64,000 nt of DNA from an uncultured Ruminiclostridium sp. Lineage in GTDB: Bacteria > Bacillota > Clostridia > Oscillospirales > Ruminococcaceae. Below the pieces are notes generated by a model that saw only the letters and a program-made list of their open reading frames with translations, was not told the origin of the DNA and searched no databases. Below are positions 1 through 7,527 of this stretch, piece by piece; position 1 is the first letter of the stretch, and the number at the start of each line of letters is the position of its first letter. The DNA is taken from assembly GCA_944388385.1 (NCBI GenBank), contig CALXIO010000008.1:18890-82889 (forward strand), given 5' to 3'. The position numbers were made by a program, and so were the translations under genes.

Positions 1-1
1 T

Positions 2-106
2 AATATCAATGACATTATAAAGGCCATTGAAAATGGTGTTATTGAAGGCAAGGTATATCTTGAGGCTATGAAAAATTATCGTGCGGCTTACGGTGTAGAA
101 TATTGA
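2..106 (+). CDS. C-terminal tail of an unidentified protein (partial)
   Basis: An open frame enters from the left edge and ends at a TGA at 104-106, giving 34 residues that end in AAYGVEY. The stretch is lysine- and glutamate-rich and looks helical. I do not recognise the family, and too little is present to assign one. A terminator-like hairpin follows within 10 bases, which supports this being a real gene end. Confidence 0.55.
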   Translation, partial: NINDIIKAIENGVIEGKVYLEAMKNYRAAYGVEY

Positions 107-112
107 TAAAAT

Positions 113-130
113 CCCCCTTTTTAAGGGGGT
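113..130 (+). terminator. Hairpin terminator after the partial gene
   Basis: Five C (113-117) pair with five G (125-129), and the flanking T and A bases (118-119, 123-124) can extend the stem around a tiny loop. Only a weak T stretch follows. It lies between the gene tail and the tRNA, so it could separate the two transcripts. Confidence 0.45.
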
Positions 131-135
131 TATAA

Positions 136-212
136 CGAGGTGTGGCTCAGTTTGGTAGAGCGCTGCGTTCGGGACGCAGAGGCCGTGGGTTCGAATCCCG
201 TCACCTCGACCA
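136..212 (+). tRNA. tRNA-Pro (anticodon CGG)
   Basis: A full cloverleaf can be drawn. The acceptor stem CGAGGTG/CACCTCG (136-142, 202-208) closes. The D arm is GGCTC..GAGC. The anticodon stem CTGCG/CGCAG carries loop TTCGGGA with anticodon CGG at 170-172. The T loop is TTCGAAT, and its stem has two G-U pairs. CCA is encoded at 210-212. CGG reads the proline codon CCG. Confidence 0.95.
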
Positions 213-231
213 TATATTAAAAAGAGCGTCT

Positions 232-286
232 GAAGGGAGAGGCTACATAAAGAAGTAGCTTCTCCCTTCGGCTTTGTAATCAGCCG
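232..286 (+). other. Two consecutive strong hairpins downstream of tRNA-Pro
   Basis: Bases 232-246 pair with 255-269 over 15 positions (one G-T) around an 8-base loop. Immediately after, CGGCT at 269-273 pairs with AGCCG at 282-286. No T-run follows either hairpin, so neither is an ordinary intrinsic terminator. They may process the tRNA 3' end, form a structured leader of the next gene, or be a repeat-derived element. Confidence 0.4.
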
Positions 287-377
287 GAGTGATTGAATTG
301 TAGGGAAATTCAAATCATAAAAGGTCTATAAGCAATTTTAGAGGAAGGGACAAATTCTCGTTTTTGGAGGTTGAAAT

Positions 378-857
378 TTGGCAAAGGCATTTCTGATATG
401 CGGTAAAATCTGTTCCGGTAAAAGTACATACGCTAAGCGTTTATGCACGGACTATAATGCAGTACTGCTGTCTGTTGATGAGATCATGCTTGCTTTATTC
501 GGCCCTTATGCCGGAGATAAACACGATGAATACACGGAAAGAATACAAAATTACCTCTTTCAAAAATCAGTTGAGATTATCAAGAGTGGAATAAATGTAA
601 TTTTGGATTGGGGCTTTTGGTCAAGATGCAAGCGTTCTGCAGCGAGGGAGTTTTTCACAGTTCGGGATATTGAATGCGAATTTTACTATATGGATATAAG
701 CGATGAAGTGTGGAAAGAGCGAATCGCACATAGGAATGAATTGGTCTCGAAGGGAGAGAATGCAGCCTATATCGTCGATAAAAATCTTATGGCAAAATTT
801 GAAAGTTTATTTGAAACACCCTCTGAGAGTGAAATAGATATATGGGTTCATTGCTGA
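378..857 (+). CDS. Small P-loop kinase / AAA-type ATPase (zeta-toxin or chloramphenicol-phosphotransferase-like)
   Basis: This is a 159-residue protein starting at TTG 378, seven bases after GGAGG (366-370). Residues 9-16 (GKICSGKS, then T) are a Walker A loop, a DEI-type acidic motif follows at about 34-36, and LDWGFWSR near 77 is typical of small nucleotide kinase-like P-loop proteins that phosphorylate a small molecule or sugar nucleotide. A basic RIAHRN segment follows. Chloramphenicol phosphotransferase, zeta toxin and uncharacterised 'AAA family ATPase' proteins share this pattern. No antitoxin-like gene lies next to it, so a toxin role is unsupported. The substrate is unknown. Confidence 0.7.
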   Translation: MAKAFLICGKICSGKSTYAKRLCTDYNAVLLSVDEIMLALFGPYAGDKHDEYTERIQNYLFQKSVEIIKSGINVILDWGFWSRCKRSAAREFFTVRDIECEFYYMDISDEVWKERIAHRNELVSKGENAAYIVDKNLMAKFESLFETPSESEIDIWVHC

Positions 858-972
858 ATTCTCGTTTGATGAGTTGCTGTTTTAACGCATAACCGGATTT
901 AAAGCGAGGAGTCAAGAATATGAGCCCGGCTTTTTTATATGACAGGTTATAAAGAGAAATGAGGAAAAGGGT

Positions 973-2346
973 ATGGAAAGAGAAAAGCTAAAAACCAGAC
1001 TTGGTTTTATTTTGCTTAGTGCAGGCTGTGCAATAGGTGTGGGAAATGTATGGAAATCTCCCTATATGGTAGGACAATACGGCGGAGGCGCCTTTGTATT
1101 GTTCTACATATTCTTCCTTATAATTTTCGGCGTGCCTATTCTTACAATGGAATTCAGCATAGGTCGTGCCGCCGCTAAAAGTCCCATAAAAATGTATCAG
1201 CAAATAGAAAAGCCAGGACAGAAATGTCATTTCCACGGTATAATGTGCATGATCGGTAACTATATGCTGATGATATTCTATACAACCGTTGCAGGCTGGA
1301 TGCTGTATTACATTTATGCAAGCATTTCGTGAATATATGCCGGCAAGGATAAAGAGGCGGTTGCCGGGATATTTAATGAAATGCTGTCTGATCCCTTAGT
1401 AATGGTGGGATGTATGGCGGTAATTGTAATACTTGGATTTCTTGTAAACAGTATAGGACTTCAGAAGGGTCTTGAAAAGGTTACAAATATAATAATGCCG
1501 GTAATGATTGTTCTTATGGTGGTGCTGGCTATTCACAGTATTACCCTTGAGGGCGGTATTGAGGGACTTAAATTCTATCTGCTTCCGGATTTACAGAAAA
1601 TGATGGATGTGGGCATTGTAAATGTAATTATCGGTGCTATGACACAGGCATTCTTCACCTTAAGCCTTGGTATAGGCGCTATGGCGATTTTCGGCAGCTA
1701 CATAGGTAAGGAACGGAGCCTTTTAGGAGAAAGTGTGAATGTTGCCCTTCTTGATACCTTGGTAGCTATCACAAGCGGACTTATTATTTTCCCTGCCTGC
1801 TTTGCTTACGGAGTAGAGCCGGACAGCGGTCCTTCCCTGCTGTTTATTTCCCTTCCCAATGTATTCAATCACCTGCCCGGCGGCAGAATATGGGGAACTT
1901 TATTCTTTGTATTTATGCTTTTTGCCACTTTCAGTACAGTGCTTGCGGTGTTTGAAAATATCATAAGTATGAATATGGATTTATTCGGCTGGTCAAGAAA
2001 AAAGGCCTGCTATATAAATTTAGGCGCTATGATAGTATTGTCGCTTCCCTGTGCTTTGGGATATAATCTTCTTTCCGGATTTGCACCCTTAGGGGACGGC
2101 AGTACCGTCCTTGATTTAGAGGACTTTATTGTAAGTAATATCCTGCTGCCCTTGGGAAGTATAATTATACTTGTGTTCTGTGTTATAAAGAAGGGCTGGG
2201 GTTATGATAATTTTGTAGAGGAGGCTAACACCGGCAAGGGCTTTAAAATTCAGAAATGGATTAAGCCTTATCTAAGGTTTGTACTTCCCGTACTTTTAGT
2301 TACCGTGTTTGTAATAAGCCTTATAAACTCCATTCCCGGAATTTAA
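973..2346 (+). pseudogene. Sodium-dependent neurotransmitter-type symporter (NSS/SNF family), interrupted by in-frame TGA
   Basis: Two open pieces, 973-1332 and 1381-2346, lie in the same frame and are separated only by a TGA at 1330-1332. The 16 codons between them also read sensibly (IYAGKDKEAVAG...). Joined, they give about 457 residues, the usual size of bacterial NSS transporters, which import amino acids with sodium. The N-terminus has the family signature GCAIGVGNVWKSPY in TM1 and an unwound GGGAF region. The C-terminal piece has repeated hydrophobic helices and GGRIWGTLFF. GGA to TGA (Gly at this loop position) would explain the stop. A ribosome site AGGA lies at 962-965. Either the gene is inactivated or this is a sequence error. 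Confidence 0.85.
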
Positions 2347-2350
2347 ATAT

Positions 2351-2381
2351 AAAGGCGTATGAATTATCATACGCCTTTTTA
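2351..2381 (+). terminator. Intrinsic terminator after the NSS gene
   Basis: AGGCGTATGA (2353-2362) pairs perfectly with TCATACGCCT (2367-2376) around loop ATTA, and four T follow. It lies 6 bases after the symporter stop. Confidence 0.9.
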
Positions 2382-2410
2382 TTGACAACGCTTTGTTATT
2401 ATGATAGAAT
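2382..2410 (+). promoter_or_regulatory. Sigma-A promoter of the lipase-like gene
   Basis: TTGACA at 2382-2387 and TAGAAT at 2405-2410 are separated by 17 bases. They start directly after the preceding terminator and sit 30 bases before the start codon. Confidence 0.85.
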
Positions 2411-2439
2411 TTATTTATTAAATATAAAAGGTGAATGAA

Positions 2440-3771
2440 ATGTTTCGTAATAATTTTTTACGCGTTATCCTGCTTACCATAGTTCTTACAGGTATTGAAA
2501 CAATAAATGCCACATTGATAGGAAACGGCCTGTTATACGGTATCATTGTGGGAATACTCGGGATGCTTGCTTTTGTTATAGTAAACATATTCCCCTCCTT
2601 TGTAAGAAGAGTAAATCTCCAGTACAGAGTATCATCTGACGGGGCTGATTTACTTACCGCCTTTGCAATAGGGATAATTCCCCAGGCAGGAATTATGGTA
2701 TATATATGGACTCAAAATCAATGGGGCTTTCAGTTCTGGTGGGCTCTTATAATATATATTGCAAGCGACTTTATAGTTTTCTGGAACGGCATTATAAGAG
2801 TATATCTCACCTCCCCCATAATAGGCCTTAAATGGCGGATAATCGGACTTTTGTTCGGTATTGTGCCTATTGTAAATCTGCTTATTTTAAGAAAGATTAT
2901 AAGGCTTATAAGATATGATGTAAGGGCTGAGGAGGATAGAGAAAAAAGAAATAATGACAGAAAGGCTCAACAGCTTTGCAAAACAAAATACCCTATTGTT
3001 ATGGTGCATGGGGTATTTTTCAGAGATTTAAAGCATCTTAATTACTGGGGCAGAATTCCTGCACAGCTTCAGATAAACGGCGCTGAAATTTATTACGGCA
3101 ATCAGCAATCCGCCCTTACGGTGGAGGACAGCGCAAAGGAAGTTTTCGCTGAGGTGGAAAAGGTAATAAAGCAAACCGGGGCGGAAAAGGTAAACATTAT
3201 AGCCCACTCTAAGGGGGGCCTTGATTCCCGCTATGCAATAACTCATCTTGGCATGGATAAGTATGTGGCTTCTCTTACCACAATAAACACACCCCACAGG
3301 GGCTGTGAATTTGCGGACTGGATGCTTACGAAGGCTCCCGACAAGGTAAAAAACAAGCTCGCCGATACATATAACAGTATGTTCAGAACTCTCGGGGATA
3401 ATTCCCCGGACTTTATAGGGGCGGTAAGCTGTCTTACTGCATCATATTGTAAAAGCTTTAATGAAAAGACACCAAACAGACCGGGTATATATTATCAGAG
3501 TACCGCAAGCAAAATAAACAGACCCGTCAGAAATGTATTTCCTCTTTGCTTTACAAACAGATTTGTAAAGCACTTTGACGGTGATAATGACGGTCTTGTA
3601 AGTCCCCAAAGTGCGGTATGGGGATATAATTTCCGACAGCTGAAAATAAAATCTCCGGAGGGTGTATCCCATGCAGATACCATAGATTTAACAAGACACA
3701 ACCGCAAGGATTTTGACGTATGTGAATTTTATATCTCACTTGTAAGTGAGCTTAAAAATATGGGCTTATAA
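2440..3771 (+). CDS. Membrane-anchored alpha/beta hydrolase (triacylglycerol lipase-like)
   Basis: The protein has 443 residues if translation starts at ATG 2440, seven bases after AAAGGTG. A GTG at 2431 in the same frame overlaps that ribosome site and is less likely. Residues 1 to about 165 hold four or five hydrophobic helices ending in a basic stretch (RKIIRLIRYD). The soluble part opens with PIVMVHGVFFRD, the oxyanion-hole region of lipases, and carries the nucleophile elbow AHSKGG, a G-x-S-x-G variant in which the first Gly is Ala. A GDNDGLVSP segment near the end and HAD probably supply the Asp and His. This resembles lipases of the acetyltransferase/lipase class with a fused membrane domain. 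The substrate is unknown. Confidence 0.75.
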   Translation: MFRNNFLRVILLTIVLTGIETINATLIGNGLLYGIIVGILGMLAFVIVNIFPSFVRRVNLQYRVSSDGADLLTAFAIGIIPQAGIMVYIWTQNQWGFQFWWALIIYIASDFIVFWNGIIRVYLTSPIIGLKWRIIGLLFGIVPIVNLLILRKIIRLIRYDVRAEEDREKRNNDRKAQQLCKTKYPIVMVHGVFFRDLKHLNYWGRIPAQLQINGAEIYYGNQQSALTVEDSAKEVFAEVEKVIKQTGAEKVNIIAHSKGGLDSRYAITHLGMDKYVASLTTINTPHRGCEFADWMLTKAPDKVKNKLADTYNSMFRTLGDNSPDFIGAVSCLTASYCKSFNEKTPNRPGIYYQSTASKINRPVRNVFPLCFTNRFVKHFDGDNDGLVSPQSAVWGYNFRQLKIKSPEGVSHADTIDLTRHNRKDFDVCEFYISLVSELKNMGL

Positions 3772-3775
3772 AAAC

Positions 3776-3804
3776 AGATCCCTGTAAAAATACAGGGATC
3801 TTTA
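3776..3804. terminator. Bidirectional terminator between convergent genes
   Basis: AGATCCCTGT (3776-3785) pairs with ACAGGGATCT (3792-3801). T-rich sequence follows on the plus strand, and A-rich sequence on the other side provides T bases for the minus strand. It lies between the lipase-like gene and the DMT transporter gene. Confidence 0.85.
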
Positions 3805-3814
3805 TTTATGCTGT

Positions 3815-4663
3815 TTAAATCAGTCCGGCAAGCTGAAAGCCTAATATTCCTGCGGTGCAGATAATACTGCCGGTGATATTAAGGGCTGAGGGCTTTTGCT
3901 CCTTATTGAAAAGCCCTATAATAAGCACTACCACAAGTATCATAGGCTGAATAAATGAGTAGTTTGTAAGACTTTGCGCCGCTACTGCATTTTCTCCCAT
4001 AAGTCCTAAGGCGTTAGGTAGCTTACATAAAACTACGATAATAACGCCCTTTATTCCCTCAGGGCTTTCCTTAGCCATTTTAAGAGGCTTTGCAAAGGGA
4101 ATCATAACAAGAGCAAGAACTATAAGGGCAAAGAAAAGTGTCATGGTGGAGGATATATATTTTTCTGCCTGTACCATAATAAAGCCATAGCCGAATTTTG
4201 CCGCTAAATATACTATAAGGGGCAATACTATTTTTTTATAATGCACCGTTCCCCTGCCGGACTTTGCTATTATTACAAGTCCTGCAACGGTTATTCCGAT
4301 ACACAGTATCTTTAAAATATTAAAAGTGGCGGTATTCATTATTATATCGGAAAAATAGGATACGAATAGTATTATACCAAGCCATGCTTTAAGCTCAAAT
4401 ACGGACATTTCCTTTAATATTGCCGCACCTGTGAAAAATTCAAGATACTTGCTTAATGCAATAAGAAGTATAAATATAAATGACTGGGGGCATAAGGTAA
4501 AGCTCCTGTCTGCAAAGGGTAGCATTACCGCTAAAAAGGGCACAGTACCTGCCGCCATTAAGAAGGTAAGACGATAACCGTTAAAGCCTGCCTTGCTTAC
4601 TGCGTACTTGTCATTAAGGGAGCAGATAGTATATAATGCCACTACCCCTAACATTATCAACAT
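3815..4663 (-). CDS. DMT/EamA-family membrane transporter
   Basis: This is a 282-residue, very hydrophobic protein with about ten predicted membrane helices in two repeated halves, the usual size and pattern of EamA drug/metabolite transporters. It lies 12 bases downstream of the GH51 gene, and its ribosome site AAGGAGAG begins right at the GH51 stop, so the two are co-transcribed. A role in exporting or importing a sugar or metabolite tied to arabinoside breakdown is only inferred from this position. If the upstream GH51 lesions are real, expression may be lowered by polarity. Confidence 0.75.
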   Translation of the reverse strand: MLIMLGVVALYTICSLNDKYAVSKAGFNGYRLTFLMAAGTVPFLAVMLPFADRSFTLCPQSFIFILLIALSKYLEFFTGAAILKEMSVFELKAWLGIILFVSYFSDIIMNTATFNILKILCIGITVAGLVIIAKSGRGTVHYKKIVLPLIVYLAAKFGYGFIMVQAEKYISSTMTLFFALIVLALVMIPFAKPLKMAKESPEGIKGVIIVVLCKLPNALGLMGENAVAAQSLTNYSFIQPMILVVVLIIGLFNKEQKPSALNITGSIICTAGILGFQLAGLI

Positions 4664-4675
4664 AAAATTCTCTCC

Positions 4676-6744
4676 TTAAATAAGATTTTGTCTGATTATA
4701 TTTTTTGAACGGGGTTTTATACTTATAGTATAATCTTCTGATAATTCAACATATTGCGAAACAGGGCTTACTGCCTGTTTTTCCTTAAAGGAATTACCGG
4801 AAGAATAGCTGTCTGCTGTTAAAACAGTGACACTTGCTTTTTTGGAAATGTCACCGCTTATATCTAATTTCAAAGGAATTTCCCTTTCGGATATATTTAC
4901 CGCCTTTGTAATAAGCTGATTGGAAGCCTTATCAACAGTACATACAGCGGTTATATGGGGAATTTTCTTTAAATTGCCCTTGTGGATAATTTTATCATTT
5001 ATCCTTAATTCATAGCTGTCATTTATAAGCCTTACATATACCCTGCTTGTATCAGTCATATCACAATTTCTTTTTCCGGAAATTATCTCCTGCGACCAGC
5101 CGTTATAGTGTATGACCTTGCTTGTGTTGTTTTCTATTATCCAGTCATAGTGATTTTGATCCTCGCCGGGTAAATAATTATCCCAGAAGGAAAGATGAAG
5201 GCTGTCTGAATTTAAGGTAAAGGATAACTCTCCATTGTTTTGTTATCCCCCTTAATTTCCGTTACGCTATTGCCGTTTAAAATAATATCCCTTATATTCT
5301 CTGTTACTTTAAAACAGCCGGTGGGCTTTTGTATATCATATTCGGTGATAACATCATGACTGCATACATAATCTCCCCTGTTACCTGCAAACATGGAAAG
5401 CATATAATAGCTTGGTATACAGTAGCTTTCGTGATTGTTAAAGAGTATCATATCCGGCTCCCATGCCTTATATGCCACATTCTGAAGTAAGGGTGCATAG
5501 CTTGTCATGGGAACTTTATCCTGATTTCGTTCTATACTTGTTAAAAATGCGGCTTCTCCTAAGGCCCCGTAAAGTATACCCTCCTTACAGCCTATGGTGG
5601 AGGCATATTCTCCGCAGTATATTTTTATTTCCCCGGAAATATTATCATACATATCATGATTTGAGGCAAAGAAAACCGGATCGGAATAAAAATGCTCACC
5701 CACATATTCAGTGGGAATTCCTGCTCTTTCTGTGTGGTCGGTGGAAATATATATAAACTGAGGGAACTGCTGTTTCAGTCTTTCATAGAAATACTTATAG
5801 TGCTTATTATATTCCTCTCCCCAGTTTTCGTTTCCTATTTCAAGATACTTTAAAACCGTAAAGGGCTTTGGATGTCCGTTTTCGGCACGCCTTTTACCCC
5901 AGTAGGTGTTTTCCTCTGCGGTGGCATAGAGTATGGCATTAACTGTGTCATTGTAAAACTCCTCGGTGAGCTTTTCGTCAAAATAATCCGGGCATCTTCC
6001 CTGACAGGTCATACCGCAGTTAAATACATACATGGCATCTATTCCTGCATCCTCGCAGAATTGCAGATACTCATGAAAGCCAAGTCCGTTGGTGGTCATA
6101 TAGGACCATAAAAGATAGTGGGACTTTCTTTCCCATACAGGGCCTATTGTATCCTCAAAGCGAAAGGCGGTTTCCTTAGAAAAGCCCTCCACTATACAGC
6201 CGCCGGGGAAACGGAGAAATGCTGGCTTTTAGTCAAGGAGCTTGTTTACAAGGTCCTGCCTTAAGCCGTTTTTTCTGCCCTTATAGGTATCTGTGGGGAA
6301 TAAGGATGTAAAGCCTATTTTTACCTCTCCTGCAAAGAAATAAAATCTGTATTCCTTATCCTTTTCAAGGGGTACTCCGCAAAAGCCGTTGTTAAGGATA
6401 TAGCCGCCCTTGAATATAACAGATAAAGCCCTTTTTCTGTTTATATTAAGGGTATCATCTGAAATAAGGGTCATATTTGAATTGCCGTTTTCCCAGCCTG
6501 CAATTCCCTCACCCTCATAGCAATCAAAGGAGGATACCCAGCCTGTGGGTGAGGTTATAAGCCTGTTATTTTTGTCATAGGTACAGCCCTTTGGGATAAT
6601 TCCATCCTCAAAGGCTCTGTTTCGCAGTAATTCTGCGTATAAGCCGCCGTCCCCTGCTCTGTTTATGTCCTCAAAGAAAAGCCCGTAAAGGCTCTTTGAT
6701 ACATTCTTTATTTTTTCATTTGGAATAACGCTGATTTTATACAT
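4676..6744 (-). pseudogene. GH51 alpha-L-arabinofuranosidase, broken by a nonsense codon and a frameshift
   Basis: The start is ATG 6744-6742, preceded by GGTGA. The N-terminal part has SLYGLFFEDINRAGDGGLY, the GH51 opening. An in-frame TAA at 6231-6229 interrupts ..LVNKLLD-stop-KPAFLRFPGG, where homologues normally have Leu or similar, so a single base change is enough. The central piece carries the acid/base glutamate in IGNENWG and the nucleophile in YCGEYA. At the A4 run (plus-strand T4 at 5238-5241) the frame shifts; one extra A would restore reading into NGELSFTLNSDSLHLSF and on to the C-terminal beta domain ending at 4676. The full protein would be about 690 residues. It would remove arabinofuranosyl side chains from arabinoxylan or arabinan. 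Confidence 0.88.
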
Positions 6745-6780
6745 AAGTTCACCTTGCCGAAAAATGATTTTGCCTAATTG

Positions 6781-6809
6781 AGTATAGCATAGCAAAATAG
6801 AAAAGTCAA
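6781..6809 (-). promoter_or_regulatory. Sigma-A promoter of the GH51-DMT operon
   Basis: On the minus strand TTGACT (6809-6804) and TATACT (6786-6781) have a 17-base spacer and lie about 40 bases upstream of the GH51 start. Confidence 0.85.
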
Positions 6810-6824
6810 TGTTATCCCATATCA

Positions 6825-6854
6825 AAATAAAAAACGGCAGAATAAATCTGCCGT
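6825..6854 (-). terminator. Intrinsic terminator of the DUF5104-like gene
   Basis: On the minus strand ACGGCAGA (6854-6847) pairs with TCTGCCGT (6841-6834) around a five-base loop, followed by a T-rich tract. It separates this gene from the GH51 operon promoter. Confidence 0.9.
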
Positions 6855-6859
6855 GAAAT

Positions 6860-7405
6860 TTAATCTTCGTATAAATACTCTTTTGAAGCATCATAAACAT
6901 CAGTCATATATCTTATAGCCTTATCCCAATCTCCGTCCTCTACTAAAAATATCATATTAAGACCTTCGCCCTCGGGCTTTTCATTCCATACATAGATATA
7001 GGAAAATTCAATAAGATATTCTTTTCCTGTGTCGGTGGTTATTTCAAAGCCGGGGTGCGTACTGCAAAAAATCATTTCGCCGTATTCGGTGGTCTGCTGG
7101 CCTCCGCCCTCCCCCTCATAATCATAAGAGGTAATATTTCCGTCTATATCCTCAAAAAGCCTTTCAATTTCATCTAAGGCATCAGAGGAATAATGCTCCT
7201 TTATAACATCGTTAAGATATTCATAAAGCCCCTCTTTATCCTGGTTTATAACACATTGAAGCATATTGGTAGCGGCATTCTCAACGTTACTTTTATATTC
7301 GAAATAATCCCCTGCCCTGCACATTGACATAAGAGATGTAAAGATAGTAATGAAAAATATACCTATCCCCCTGATAATACCTTCAAAAACCTTTCCTAAA
7401 TCCAT
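6860..7405 (-). CDS. DUF5104-like cell-envelope protein of unknown function
   Basis: The 181-residue product has a hydrophobic N-terminus (about residues 7-28, ending ..SLMSMCRAG) that can act as a membrane anchor or lipoprotein-like signal, although the lipobox is poor. The rest is acidic and soluble, with an LNDVIKEHYSS helix and a beta-rich half, like the NTF2-like DUF5104 proteins common in gut Clostridia. The family name is from memory of the pattern. No catalytic motif is visible. It has its own promoter and terminator and so is monocistronic. Confidence 0.6.
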   Translation of the reverse strand: MDLGKVFEGIIRGIGIFFITIFTSLMSMCRAGDYFEYKSNVENAATNMLQCVINQDKEGLYEYLNDVIKEHYSSDALDEIERLFEDIDGNITSYDYEGEGGGQQTTEYGEMIFCSTHPGFEITTDTGKEYLIEFSYIYVWNEKPEGEGLNMIFLVEDGDWDKAIRYMTDVYDASKEYLYED

Positions 7406-7433
7406 ATAAATTCCCCTATTATTTATTTATTTA

Positions 7434-7462
7434 AGTATACCACAAAGTAAAAAAAAAATCAA
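7434..7462 (-). promoter_or_regulatory. Sigma-A promoter of the DUF5104-like gene
   Basis: On the minus strand TTGATT (7462-7457), a 17-base T-rich spacer, then TATACT (7439-7434). The -35 and spacer overlap the T tract of the upstream ATPase terminator. Confidence 0.75.
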
Positions 7463-7486
7463 GACCCCCGAAAATCCGGAGGTCTT
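7450..7486 (-). terminator. Intrinsic terminator of the P1B ATPase operon
   Basis: On the minus strand AAGACCTCCG pairs with CGGGGGTCTT (one G-T) around a short AT-rich loop, followed by G, A and a run of ten T. A second, weaker hairpin (7500-7524) precedes it. Confidence 0.88.
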
Positions 7487-7527
7487 TAGTAATTTTTTCA
7501 CCGCCTCACAGGGGGATAGGCGGTTTA

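Noticed and set aside
378..857. Zeta-type toxin of a toxin-antitoxin pair
   Set aside because: No small antitoxin-like gene lies next to it. The P-loop and DWGFWS pattern fits a general small-molecule kinase equally well.
1330..1332. TGA read as selenocysteine or as Trp under an alternative code
   Set aside because: NSS transporters are not selenoproteins, no suitable hairpin follows the codon, and many genes here end in TGA and use TGG for Trp.
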